Below, piece after piece: positions 12,600 to 25,749 of a stretch of 64,000 bases of DNA. The DNA comes from Letharia columbiana (lineage: Eukaryota > Ascomycota > Lecanoromycetes > Lecanorales > Parmeliaceae), in the NCBI RefSeq assembly GCF_014066305.1, contig NW_023501062.1:52501-116500 (forward strand), in the 5' to 3' direction. The number at the start of each line of letters is the position of its first letter. Position 1 is the first letter of the stretch. The notes under the pieces were generated by a model. The model was not told where the DNA came from. It did not search any database and was given only the letters and a program-made list of their open reading frames with translations. The position numbers were made by a program, and so were the translations under genes.

Positions 12600-15168
12600 T
12601 TCTTCTCTATACTTATTAAGTAAAAATAAATTAAAATAAATTTAAATCTTTTTATTATTATACTTCTATCTTTATTTATATAAATATATTTATATCTTAT
12701 TTTAATTTAATAATATTCTATTCTAATTATATTTTATATCTATTAATATATAAATATTATATAAATAGATATTATCGCGAAAATAATAACGCTTTTATAT
12801 TTTTTTATTAATATTATTTATTAAAAACTTAAGTATAGATATAAGAATATCTTTAATAAGAAGATTAACTCTTATTTAATAGACTAATCTCGAATTAACG
12901 TAGATAATAATTATATTTAGCGTTTTTCTATTATTAACTACTATTATCTAAGATTTATCTAAAAAGAAATTTAAAAATATCTTTCTAATATTTTTAAATT
13001 TTTCGAGATCTAAAGAAATATTATAACTTATATTTCTAGTATAAATGACTTTAGAGGTTATTTAATATCGATTATATAATATAATAATATAATATTTCTT
13101 AATTACCTCGCTAAATCTAAATTTAAAAATCTTTTTAAGCTTTATAATAGAATCTTTATAATATTAAATAATTGATATCTCTACTTTTTAATCTAAAATA
13201 CTCTATAATTATTAACTTAAAAAGTACTTTATTATATTATAAATAAAGCCCTTTAATTAGTTATTAATAATATTATTATATTTTTAAATTTTAGCGAAAA
13301 TCTTTACTAGATAAAGAAAGACGTTAGCCACTATCCTTTTATCTTTTTATTTATTTACACTTTTAATTATAATAATTATTCTCTATTTAATACTTTTTAA
13401 TTAATTTAAATTAAGATTTACGCGAAGATATTAAAATAATTAAAAATCTTAAAAGCTTTTTATATTTACTATTTAAGAAATTATTAGAGAGATATTAATC
13501 TCTAAAATAAGAGATAAAAACTTCTTATTCTTGAATTATAATAATTATTTAAAGATTTACTATAAAGTATTATTAATTATAGTTTTAAGAATAAATTAAA
13601 ACTTAAATTACTTTAGAGAAGTAATTAATATTATTTCGAGAATCGCTTTTAATTATATTAATTTTTAGAGTTTTTAAAAAATTATTTTTAAGAATATAAA
13701 TAAAGTCTTCTAATATATTTATAATAACTTAAAAAAATTATTAAATATCGATTAAAGTTAAGATTAGAGTAACTTTTTATTATATTTTTTATTAACTTTA
13801 GATTTAACTATATTAATATCTTAAGCGTTAAAAAATCTAGATTATATATTAAATATAATCTTTATTATTTTAAAAGAATTTAGAATTCTAGTAATCGATA
13901 TTAAGAACGGAGATATCTTAATTATTTATTAAGATCTCGATAGATTAATAAATCGCTAGATTTTTAATAATTTAAATAATAAAGAAAAGTTTAAGAATAT
14001 TATATTATAGCTTTAAATTAACTATATCGAGAAATTAGAGTAATTTATTATTAATAGATTTTCTATTTATATTATTATCGATATTATTAATAATATTATT
14101 AAAAAAGAATTTCTTCGCTATTATAAAACTTTTATAATTTTATTTAATTTTTAAAAGTTTTATATAATAAAATTATATATTAAAAATAGATTTAAATTTT
14201 AAAAGTTTAACTTTAATTTAAAAGAATAATTAATTTAGAATTTTATATTTTATAAAATATTAGTTATATAAATAAATAAGAATAACGTTAAACGCTTTAT
14301 TATATAAAATATATATTAATTATATAAAGATCTTAAAGAATATATAGAGCTTATATATAAGATCTTTACTATCGCTTAAAAGAGTATAAGAGATAAAATA
14401 TACTTTAATAAATCGATAAAAGATATTAAAGGAAAAACGATATAATATTTTTATCTAGAAGACGTCTATTTAAATAACTATAAAATTTTAGAAGATTAAA
14501 ATATTCTAGAGATTCTTTTATTAAATAAATAATAGAGATTTTAGATATCTCTCTTAACTTTACATCTTAATTAAATATTAATCTTAATATTAAAGCTCTC
14601 TTAGATAGACTCTATCGAAAGCTTTATTAATTAATATCTTATTTCTAGCTATATCGAGCTCTATCTTAATATTATTAATTATAGACTCTTTAAATATTTA
14701 GATTTTTTAAAAATAAGATATTAATAAAGTTAAGAAGAATAGAGATTAAATTATTTAAATAAGTCGTTAGTCTATCTATTATTATTATCTTTATTAATTA
14801 TAAGATTTAAGTTTTAATAATCTTTAATTTATATTAAAATAATATAATAGCGATTTTAATAAATAAATTCTTAATATTAAAAATAGCGATTACTATAATA
14901 AATAGAGAGTAGATTAAATAAAATATTAATGTTATTCTATAAAAAAGTAATAACGCTATTAAGACTCTCGCTGCGGAGTTTTTTAATCTAGAATCTCTAA
15001 TCGCTTAATACGAGGGTTAGAATTTTAAAATCTCTTTAGCACTCGACGAATAAATAAGTCTAAAAGATTATATTTAAGTTAACGAAATTTCTAGTACTAT
15101 TATTAAGTATCTATCTTAAACTTATTATACTTTTTATTTACTTTAGCGCTTAAAATAAGCTTTTTTTT
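12600..15168 (+). pseudogene. Unidentified coding relic downstream of the E2 chromodomain
   Basis: Chromoviruses normally end shortly after the chromodomain. E2 instead has about 2.5 kb before its polypurine tract. From about 13750 to 14850 one plus-strand register is unusually protein-like when TAA/TAG are read as former Gln/Trp: charged, helix-prone, with segments such as KEFRILVIDIKNGDILIIY, DLDRLINR, NNKEKFKNIIL and YIEKLE. I recognise no domain, no clear signal peptide and no obvious run of membrane helices, so calling it an envelope gene is not supported. It could be an accessory ORF of the family, a captured host gene fragment, or a piece of another element. Confidence 0.45.
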
Positions 15169-15180
15169 AAAAGAGAAAGA
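15169..15180 (+). promoter_or_regulatory. E2 polypurine tract
   Basis: The twelve bases aaaagagaaaga are all purines and directly abut the 3' LTR start at 15181, preceded by a run of T. This is the expected primer for plus-strand DNA synthesis in LTR retrotransposons and it confirms both the plus orientation of E2 and the LTR start. Confidence 0.75.
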
Positions 15181-15343
15181 TATTATAGTTATAGTTATAT
15201 CTATTAATATTATAACTTAATATAACTTAATATAGCTTAGCGCTTAATATAGCTTAATACTCGATATCTTAATAGTAGCTTTTCTTAGAAGAATTATTAT
15301 AACTTTTATTATTAAAATCTTATAAAGTATTTATAATATAATA
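15181..15343 (+). repeat. E2 3' LTR
   Basis: This partner of the 5' LTR starts tattatagttatagttat, which equals the 5' copy after CA-to-TA and TG-to-TA changes. It is more heavily mutated than the 5' copy. The end is set at tataatataata, where alignment with the 5' copy stops. The bases after it (15344-15406) may still be LTR if the copies diverged by small indels. Confidence 0.75.
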
Positions 15344-18300
15344 AAACTAGTAGAGGATAAAAACTTTATAAAATTATTATAAATAAATTTATCTAGTTAT
15401 ATATCAAGTATAATAAGATTAATATAAGAAATAGCCTTTTAATATCTTATAATATAATATTTATAAGTATATTTATCTACGATATTCTTAGTGAAATCTA
15501 TATCTATCGCTATAGAGAAAAGCTTATTTAAATTTTATTAATCTAAATAGTTTATATAAATATATTAGAGTTAATAAATCGAGTTTAAAGAAATACTATA
15601 TATCGTTAAGATATTATTTAAATTATTCTAAAGGTTAAGAAAGAATAGATCTTAATTGCGAGTATTTATAAGCTTTAAATTATCTTTAATTAGAGCGTAG
15701 CTAGTCTTATAAAAAATAACTATAATATTAAAATCTAAGAGTTTATTAATAAAAAGAAGATTAATATCTATATTAAATATATATAAAATATTAAATAAAG
15801 TAATATTTATACGCTTATCTTAAATAAAATAATTTAAATTAATAATATCGCGATTAAGGGGTTAAATTTAATTACTCTTAATATTATAAATAGAGCGAGA
15901 GTAGATCTTTTTATAAATAATAAATATCGAATAATTAGTAAAGGAATAATAAGAGTAGTTAGAGTTTATTATTATATAAAAGTATAGATTAACGAAGTTA
16001 ATAGTTATTAAGTTATACTTTAAATTAAAATTAATAACTATTAAGTTAATAACTTTTTTATTATTAATTATATCGAGAATATTAAAATCGTTAAAATTAA
16101 AATTTATATAGTATATAGTTAAATCTAATTCTTTTAGAAAGATATAGTTAATATTAAGATATTTATTCTTCTCTAAAATAAAGATATTAGAGAATATCTC
16201 TTCGATACGCTTATATTTAATATTAAGACTTTTCTTTATATTATTAAAATTAATCGCGGTAATTTAAGTTTTCTTCTTTTTTTCTTATTTAATATAAACT
16301 TTTTAGATTTTAGATAAGAGAACTTAATCTAGTATTTAATAAGAGAATATCTAAATTTATATTTAGCGACTTTATATAAAGAGTAAATTTCGTAAATAGC
16401 TTTTAAATTATCGATTTTATAATATCTAGCGAATTACTTATCTTTACTCTTATCGCTATTATTATAAATAGCGTATATAGTAATATCGCCGTCTTTAGAT
16501 AATAGTAGATAACTTTTTTTATTTATCGCGATATAAATAATCTTATTAAATTTAACGACCTTATCGTTATATAGCTTATAAGTCTAGATATAAATAATTA
16601 TAAAGATATTAAAAGAGTTTTTAAGTTTTATAAGAAAGAGTTAAATTAGAAAGGATTTCGATAAAGCGAGTAATTTATATAGACTAGCGATTTCGATAAT
16701 AATCTTATAAAAATTCTTTTTATATTAATGAATATCTTTTTTAAAAGTAAGAGTAATATTAAGTAATTAGCGAATTAGCTTTATATAAAGCTCGAAGTCT
16801 TTAGATTTATAATATTTAACGATAGCGTTTAATATTATTTAAAGATTCTTATTATTATAATTAATCTCGATAAGCTAATAATTATTATATTTAAGATATT
16901 AAAAAATAGCTATATAAGCTTTAAACTTCGTAATTTTAATAAAAAATAAAAGATTATTAAGTATTAATTAGTTTTTAATATCTTATCTTTATCTAATATA
17001 TCTTATATTAGATTTTAGAATAGCGATAAAGATTAGAGGAAAACTATCTTCGTTAAATTAAGACTAATTAAGAATATTAATCGTAAGATATTATAATTAA
17101 TTATTTAGATTTATTATTATTAAAAGATAATTTAAATAAAAATATATAGAATATTAATAGAGAGAGTAATAATAGCGATAATAATAATAATTTAACTATT
17201 ATTTTAGACGAAGTAGTAAATTTAAAGAAAGACTTTAAAGATAATTTTAAAGTAGATATAATAGACTTCTTAGTATAAAGGTCGAATAGCTTAATATTAC
17301 TTAAAGAGTTAAGAGTATCTTCGCTAGCTTTAAATTTAAGATTAATAAGATTATTATTTAATAAAGTAGCGGAAGTAGAATAGATACTTTAATCGTTATT
17401 AGAGTTTTTAAAGATCTTATTAATACTAGTTAATTATTATCTTTAAGCTTTAAATTTTTATATAAAAAATAAAAAGTATTTATATATAGAGCTACGATAG
17501 ATATAGGCGATATAATTAAAATAAAAAATACTTAATAATAAAAATAACTTATAAATAAAGATTAATTTTTAATAAGATTATATAGAGTATAATTATTATA
17601 GATATACGAACCTTCTTCTTAGAGAGGAATTAGTATTCTTCTTATATTATTTATTTAGAGATTTAGACTTAGAATATCTATATCGCTAGCTATTATCGTA
17701 AGACTTCGAAAATTATTTTAATTTTATAATTATAATAATAGAATATAGATAAATATAGAAAAAGAATTCGATAATAAGACTTTAGTCCTCTTCTTTAAGA
17801 GACTTTTAAAGGTCTAAAAGCTAATATTAATAAGATATTCTTATTATTTTAATCTTAATAAGCTTATAAGTATATTAGAAGATAATAATACTAGCTCTAA
17901 AATATTTTAAATTATAATTAGACTATTAATATTAATATCTAACTACTTTTAATTAATAACTATTAATTTAATAATTAATATATAATTTTAAAGTTAATAT
18001 TAATATAAAATAGTTTTACTTTTAATAAAGTTAAGTATCTTAATTTAGCGAAAGCTAATAAAATTTAAAGAGATCTTAATAATATAATTTAATTATATAA
18101 TAATATAATTATATACTTAATATATTTAGCGAGTTCGACGTTTTAATTAAAGATAATATATTTTAACTCGCTTAAGGTAAGGGTAAAAGCGACTCTTAGC
18201 CCTTTATATTATTAACGAATTATACTCGCTTAAGTCTATAATTATTTTAAAAAAAAAAATATCTCTATTAAGAAGATTAAAAGAATATCTTTATAGCTAC

Positions 18301-18394
18301 TATTGTCTCTATATAATAGACTTTAAATATTATAAAATAGATATTAAAAGTTTAAAAGTAGTTATAGTTATAGAGATAAATAATAAATATAATA
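15344..18394 (-). pseudogene. E0 Copia gag, protease and integrase-start relic
   Basis: On the minus strand, starting from the right, 17100-16500 reads as a Copia Gag with the helical stretch NNKNLxxxLNAIVKYYKSKDFELYIKL. A degraded zinc knuckle lies near 16380-16440. The protease region at about 15960-15750 has NNSNYSYYSF where DSGxSSH is expected, then INITLFNIIYIFNIDINLLFI, the counterpart of the LxDVLYVPxLxxNLLS segment. The pre-integrase zinc region and the first residues of the integrase core (LDKFIYNNFIKF for LELVHSDLCGPF) end at about 15350, where E2 begins. The 17300-18394 part is 5' untranslated or unassigned. The integrase core itself, normally about 1 kb, is not on the other side of E2. 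Confidence 0.7.
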
Positions 18395-18577
18395 TAATAA
18401 TTATCGAGTAAAGCTCGGGTTTATAATCTATAGAAATATAAGGTAAGATACTTAGTTATTAACTATGGAGTTATTATAGAGAAAAGAGCGACTAGATACG
18501 AACACGCCAAGGCGTGTCACGTGATCATGTCACGTGACCGCCAAGACGCCAAGAGTCACGTGATCCGAATTTCAACA
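18395..18577 (-). repeat. Copia-type LTR, probably the 5' LTR of E0
   Basis: This 183-bp block aligns with 34549-34724. Read on the minus strand it starts TGTTGAAATTCGG, a good LTR terminus, and its gag lies downstream on the same strand, so I assign it to E0. It holds three CACGTG hexamers (18518, 18531, 18557) and a 7-bp inverted repeat acacgcc/ggcgtgt (18502-18517). These CA/TG-rich sites are prime RIP targets but are intact here, whereas the other copy has lost most of them. The plus-strand reading TGACAAG to TTCAACA is also a possible LTR, so orientation is inferred. The bases taaat at 18578-18582 may be a target duplication. Confidence 0.6.
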
Positions 18578-18599
18578 TAAATATTTATATAATTAAAAT

Positions 18600-19845
18600 C
18601 TAGAAGAAAAAGTATTATTATAATTACGATAGAAGATTTTAATATTTATAAATTCGAAAAATTGCTAATTATAATTACTTAATATTTAATTTTAAGAATA
18701 ATAATTCTCGCCGAAGTAGATATTATTATTATACTTATTCTAATTAGTATATTAAGATTTAAATTTTATAGCTTTCTCTTAGATTTCGAAATAATAAAAA
18801 GAAGCGTTCTCGCTAAGATTATACTTTAAGAGAAAATTAGAGTCTTTAGCTATTAAAGTTTAATAGATGATAATCTTTAATTAAAATTCTAACTACTATT
18901 AAAATTAATAATCTCTAGAATTTCTATTATTTCTTTTTAGAAATCCTCGAAATTCTTAATTTTCTAGATTTTTAACTCTTTAAAAATCTAATATTTCTAA
19001 TTATAGACGATTTAATAACGTTAAAACAAACTTATTTAATATCGATATAAGTTATAATAATTCTCGAGGTTAAAAAGATTATTAAGAAGATTAAGTTTAA
19101 TTTTAAAAACTCGCTTAATTAGATTAGTTATATATCTATTATTAAAAATTTAAATAAATATATTAAGCGTTAAAAGAATAATAAGAAGATATTTAATAGT
19201 CGAAACCTCGCTATTTTAAAGTTTATTAATCTTAATATTATTAATATAATCGAGATTATAGATTATTAAGAAAAGAAGCTTAATATCTATCTATCTATTA
19301 CTACTAACTTAATTAATTTTAATAATCTTAAGATTATACTTAATTAAATATTTATTATTAAATATTTATCTTAAATTAAATATTCTTTTTTAATTCTAAG
19401 ATCTAAATAAAAGAAGTAATTATAGTTATAAATAAAGGTAAATCTATAAATATTCGTAGTTTAATAGCGATTTTTTAATAAGCGAATGTTAGTTAATTTT
19501 TAACGCTATTAATATTAACTAACTTAGCGTAATAAAGAATAGCTTATATATAAATAGCTAATTCTTATCGAGTTCTAATATTATAAAGAGTATACTTCTT
19601 AAAAGTAAGATAATAAAGTACTACGCCGATAGATTCCTTAAATCTCTTAATAATTATCGAATATTATTTCTTAATATCGTTCTTATCTATATATAGGCCG
19701 ACTCGCTTAAAATTAAATAATTCCGCCGTATATTAGATTAGAATAAATTCTCTTAAGATAATATTTAGATTACTTTAAACGATTCCCGAATCTTTAACGA
19801 TAGCGAGGTTACGAATTCGTTTTATAAATAGAATTAGACTTCTAT
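18600..19845 (-). pseudogene. Orphan LTR-retrotransposon gag fragment
   Basis: The minus strand from about 19845 reads as a fungal retrotransposon Gag: KRFKESIGVVLYYLTFKKY, YNIRTRxELAIYIQAILYYA and NQLTFAYQKIAIKLRIFIDL, then a long Gln/Pro/Asn-rich tail (19250-18700) that would carry the RNA-binding region. No protease or RT follows; the fragment runs into the Copia LTR at 18577. On its right it is cut off by the poly-A block. It differs from the E3 gag on the other side of that block, which points the opposite way. It is best seen as the truncated remainder of another element. The gag call rests on family-pattern memory and not on a search. Confidence 0.5.
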
Positions 19846-19861
19846 AAAAAGAATTTTTCCC

Positions 19862-20777
<916 letters not shown>

Positions 20778-20799
20778 TCGCTATAGTAATAGACTTTCT

Positions 20800-23100
20800 A
20801 TAAAATTAGATTATCTTATTAATACTATTAATCTTTAATTAAACGTATTATTATCGAGTTATAAAATCGAATTTTATGAATACTATATTACTAGAAGGCT
20901 TATTTTCAATAATTACGTCGTATTAAGAAACTTATTTTCAACGTTATTTAGAAACTCGGATTTTCAAGCTATGTCTTTCGAAAAGGTCTTTAAAAAAGTT
21001 ATTATTTTAATTCTCGAGTTACTTAAGTAGTTATATTAACTATTATTAATTATTAAGATTTAAGCTAGCTTCTTAATTAGTTAAAGATCTTATTAATATT
21101 AATTATTAAATTTATAGATTTCTTCTAATTATAAATCGAACTTATTAATATAAGATTTTTAAGATTATTAATTATACTATCGACTATATTATTAATAATT
21201 ATTCAAATTTAGAATTAAGACTAATATTCGAAATCATTAAAATAAATAAAAACGTCTTTGATAAAATCTTCTATCTTTAAATATATCTAATTAATAGATC
21301 TATTTATCTTTCGTAAAGCTATTAAAGTATTTAATAATTAAATTTATAATCTTCGAAGTAAGTTAAAGATTACGTAATATCTTAGAAGTAGAGATTCTTC
21401 TTCTATAAAAATAATATCTTATAATTTTTTAATAACTATATTATCGATAACTTCGAATTCTTTAAAAGATATCGATTTCTTTATTAGAGTAACTTTTTAT
21501 AGAGAAAGAAATTTATAGTATTTTAATTAATTCGAAATTTTTATTAAATATAACTTAGTAGATAATCTCGTAATAGCTATAAGACTTTATTATTAATATT
21601 ATTAACGTAGTAGTTCGAACTCTTAACTTATCGCTAGAATCTTTAAAATCTTTAGAATTCTTAAAAAATAATAATTTTATTATCGAAGTAGAAATCGAAA
21701 GTTAGCTTAGATAAAATCTCGACGAATTAAGATTCTTTAATTCTAATTATAACGGAAAATTTATTAATATAGAGTTATTAATCGAGTCTATTAATAAGAA
21801 AATATATTTTTAAAATATATATCTATTCGTTAAGCGAGTTACGAATTTTATTATTATTAAAAAATTACTTATTTAAGAAGATCTTTAAATATATCTATAA
21901 GATATCGCTCTTAAATAGTAAATTATAGAATTTTCGAATATTAAGAAACGTCTTATAAAGTATAGTAATTTAAATTTTAATATCTCGAAATAAAGTTAAT
22001 TACTTATTTTAAGATTTAAGAAATCTTTTAATATTATTATTAATATTATACTATAAGAATAATATTCTTTAAAAAATATAAGTTCTCATTATAAGTTTCG
22101 CGAATATATCTAGAAGATCTTAAGATTAGTTAAAAATATTAATATAATTCTTATTAAGAATTAATTAGATATTATTTATAATAATTTTAATCTAGAGCTT
22201 TATAAAGACGTTAAGAGAGTCGATAAGAATAATATTATTAATATATTCTTAATAAGTCTTAATAAGTACAAGTATAAATAATAGATATATACGAGTAGAT
22301 ACGACGAAAGAAGTATTAATTCTACTACGTAAATAAATCGATAATAGATTTAATCTATTAATAATAGAGATAATTATAATTAATTTTAATTTCGATAGTA
22401 AGAATCTAAATTTAGATAGTAATTATCTTATAATTATTAATCTTACTAGTCTTACTCGTCTTTCTCTTATTAACTTAATAATTTAAATATTTATTAATTA
22501 TAGTAGTAGTACGATTAATTATTAAATTAATAATCTCGTTAATAAGAGCTATTAGTATCTCGTTAGTCTTTATAAATTATATCTTCTTTAAATTTAAACG
22601 CGTTAGATTTAACGCTATTAAATTATTTATAAAATAACGAATTTCTAAAAAGAGAGAATTAAGAAAATTAAGAATTTTAAAGATTATAGTAATAATAAAA
22701 TAATAATTATAGCGAATATTATTAGAAAGTCTATTAAGCTTTAATTAATAAGAATAACGAAGATTTATTATCTTAAGAAAATAAGTATAATAAGAGTTAG
22801 AAAATATATTATATCGAGTATAAGAAAATAGTTAAATCGAATTCTTAAGAAAATAGTAAGCTTAAATTCTTTAAATCTTTCGACTTTATAAGCTATTTTA
22901 CGAAGGCTATATCGATAATTTATATTTATTATTAATATTTAAAAGGCTTTTTCTTTAAAAACGCTTTATTTTATTATTTTAAGAAAGTATAAAAAGATTT
23001 CTTAATATATACTTCGAAAGCTTTTAAAATTATCGAAGATTTAGAAGTTATTAAGTAAATTTTATTAATAATATAAATATAATTAGAACTAAGAAAAGTA
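20800..23100 (+). pseudogene. E3 gag relic with a C2H2-like finger
   Basis: This region encoded the particle protein. Read through RIP stops it gives a capsid-like helical domain (21900-22260: RFKKSFNIII, YIQKILRLVKNIN, NQLDIIYNNFNLELYKDVKR), then a long Gln/Asn/Ser-rich low-complexity tail (22270-22800). A finger-like motif follows at about 22920-22990, YIYYQYLKGFFFKNALFYYF, which becomes C-x2-C-x12-H if tat is read as mutated Cys/His codons. The leader at 20870-20990 is hardly mutated and contains three ttttca blocks and several TG and CA pairs, so the start of the element may have been outside the reach of RIP. Confidence 0.65.
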
Positions 23101-23149
23101 ATTAAGTTCTTAAATAAGAAATCGATTACTATATTAAAATACGCTTTCT

Positions 23150-23640
23150 AAGAATATTACTATATTATAATTAATCTAAAGTTAACGCTAGATTTTTAAG
23201 AGTTTATATTAAATTATATAAATTTTAGAGTAGATATTATTCTTATAAATCGAGTCTAACGATAAAAGTTTTTCTTAGATATTAAGATATTAAAGATAGT
23301 TTTCTTTATACGCGTTAGAGGTTTTAAAAATATTATATATAATATTAACGAGTTTATTATAATAATAATATACGCGAAAGAAAAATTATTTAATAATTTT
23401 TAAATATTCGCGAAGATAATTATAAAAACTTATATAGTTAATAATTTAAAGACTAATATATTAATTAATAATAATATTTTTATATTATAAAAAATTAAAC
23501 TTAATTCTATAAGTAAAAAAATAATTATTAATATTTATTAAGATCTTACTATTAAGATTAAAGTTATTATTAAAAAAGATTTTAAGATATATTAAACGGT
23601 TTATACTAAGGGAATAATTACGATATTAATTTTATTTATA
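23150..23640 (+). pseudogene. E3 retropepsin-like protease relic
   Basis: The plus strand reads RVDIILINRVQ, then DIKILKIVFFIRVRGFKNIIYNVNEFIII, then INNNIFILQKIKLNSISKKIII. This is the pattern of the aspartic-protease domain that sits between gag and RT in fungal Gypsy elements (RVRGLG, LIGxDIL, LDxxxRxA). It would release mature Gag, RT and integrase. The order of the segments and their distance to RT fit. The active-site Asp is not identified with certainty. Confidence 0.6.
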
Positions 23641-24229
23641 ATATCGATATTAATAATATATCGCGATATTCTCTTAAATAATAGAGATTTTTTATTTAAA
23701 TCTTAATATAAGTAGAATCTTAATTAAGATAAAGGCGTATTCGCTTATATAGTTAATATATCTCTTTTCTTTATATAACTTTATAATATCTTAAATAGAT
23801 TAATATAGATTACTCGAAGAACTCGCCTTAACTCTATAGTTAAGTTTTAAAAAAAAAAATACTTTTTAGTAATATCTAAGAGTTATATTTCTTATTGCTA
23901 ATAAATAAATATCTAGAAGATCTAAGTAGTTATAGAAATCTAGAATTATTAAAAAATTACTCGAGATAGTAGTCGAAGTTATAGCCTATATAACTTTTAG
24001 ATTATTATTTAAATATAAGAATCTTAATTCTTCTATTAAGAATCTCATTTTTTCGTTACTTCAGTAGTCAATTCTTTTTATAAATATATACTTTCTAATA
24101 AAATTATTATCTATAATAATATTTAGAAAGAGACTTCTTAAATTACTACGATAGCTATAAAATTTTCTAAGATTTAGATAAATTAAGATATTATTATTAA
24201 TATCTCTAAGAAAGAGTAAATATTAATTT

Positions 24230-25657
24230 TTTTAAAGTTAGAAGTTAATTTTAAACTATTTAGAGTTTACTCGTTTAATTAGAAAAATCGTAAAATTATT
24301 AATAAAATATTTAATAAGTTATATAAGTAGAAGTAAATAATATAATCGAACTAGTTTATAAAATATAGTTATTTATATTTTATAATTTAATATAATACTT
24401 CTTTTAATAGAAAAAAACGCGTTATTATTAATATTAGAGGCTTAAATAAAATTATAAAATCTAATAGCTATTTTATATTACTATAGTTAGATATTATCGA
24501 CTTTATAATTAAATATTAATATATTTTAATAATTAATAAGCTATTAACTAATTTTATTAATTTTTTATAAAAATTCTTAATCAATATAAGTTTATAATAG
24601 TATTTTATTATAGATAAGAGTAGTTAAATATAGTCTTAATAAGTTATAAAGAATCGCTACTATATATATAACGTTAGATTAATAAGATATTAAGGCCTTT
24701 ATAAGATTTTACTAAAGTATATATTAATAATATAATCGCCTTTTCTTACACCTTAGCAAAGTACCTCAAATATCTATAAAAATTATTTATATTTTTTTAA
24801 TAGCGTCGAATTAGTCTTAATTTTAAGAAATTCTTTCTAGAATATTTATTTATAATACTTTTTAGTTAATATATAAATAGTTTAGAAATATTTATTTTAA
24901 TTGAAAAAATCTAAGCTATAAAGACGCTTAGTTTTTCGTAAAGTCTTTAAAATTTTAAGATTTACTTAAATTTAATAGAATAACTACGCTTATCGATATA
25001 TCGTTATATCTAGATCTCGAAGCTATTATAAAAACGAAAAACTCGATTTATTTAGAATTTATTAATAATAAAAAAAAGTAATTAAGCTAGCGATTTAGCT
25101 AGAAAATAATAATTAATAAGATTATAAATCGAGAATTTTATAGAAATAGAAATCTAGTTATATTAAGAGCTTTAGAGGATATTTAATAGCTTAATTTTTC
25201 TTATATATTACGATTAAAGTTATTATCTTTATATCGATATTAATAACTCTAAAAGCTAAAGCTTTATAATAATAATTTATTATATTAAAAGAGATTTAAA
25301 TCTTAATAAGAATATAATTATAATAAGAATATCGATATAGCTAATTATATTTCTAAGTAAACTTCTTAACGAGATTAAAAAGAATTACTAGTTTATAAAA
25401 TTCGAAATTATTAAAATTATATAGATTATTAAGAAAATTAGATATCTTATTAAATCTTTCTTTAATTTCGCTAATAGTTATTTATACTAATTATTTCTAT
25501 ATTTTTTTTAGTATTAATATTTTTTTTATTAGAAATTAAGTCTAACTTCTCTTCTAAAAAATTTCGATTTATATTCTTTATAGATATATTATCGAGATTT
25601 TTAATCTCGACCTCTATTACGAAAGTAGAAGTTATTTATTATATTATACTCGTTAAA
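24230..25657 (+). pseudogene. E3 reverse transcriptase and RNase H relic, cut by the LINE
   Basis: The RT opens with RVIINIRGLNKIIKSNSYFILLQ (24410-24485; known form RVVIDIRGLN...SDSYPLPLQ). The catalytic box reads YINNIIAFS at 24720-24746, both Asp mutated to Asn by TpG-to-TpA. RNase H is recognised by IVIYTNYF (25474-25497; usual IVYTDH) and its end by DILSRFLIST (25583-25612; usual DALSRL). The following linker reads VEVIYYIILVK and breaks exactly at 25657. It resumes in the same frame at 31900 as ILDNFKTRLYKA, matching the E1 linker. Confidence 0.85.
25643..25657 (+). repeat. LINE target-site duplication, left copy
   Basis: The 15 bases attatactcgttaaa are repeated without mismatch at 31885-31899. 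A 15-bp duplication is typical of target-primed reverse transcription by LINEs. Removing the interval and one copy restores the E3 pol frame. Confidence 0.85.
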
Positions 25658-25749
25658 TATTTTAGAGGTGTCGTCGACGACGATAATATATTCTAAGGGC
25701 GCTGTTAGCGGCGTCTCTCTAATAATAATTTATTTTTTATATTTAATAC

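Larger units (their letters stand above)
5406..15343 (+). mobile_element. E2: Ty3/Gypsy chromovirus with both LTRs and an extra 3' coding relic
   Basis: This is a 9.94-kb plus-strand LTR retrotransposon. It is bounded by LTR copies that begin tgttatgg (5406) and tattatag (15181); the differences are CA/TG to TA transitions. A polypurine tract directly precedes the right LTR. Internally it has gag with a zinc-knuckle-like motif, RT, RNase H, integrase, chromodomain, then about 2.5 kb of further coding-like sequence. It is longer than the usual 6-7.5 kb for the group because of that extra part. It interrupts the minus-strand Copia E0. The flanks (taaat on the left; aaact or taaaa on the right) do not give a clean 5-bp target duplication, and most of the E0 integrase is missing at the junction. 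The junction may therefore be rearranged rather than a simple insertion. Confidence 0.85.

Noticed and set aside
12600..15168. Envelope gene in E2
   Set aside because: An env-like gene after pol would be interesting, but I see no signal peptide, cleavage site or clear membrane anchor. It is left as unidentified.
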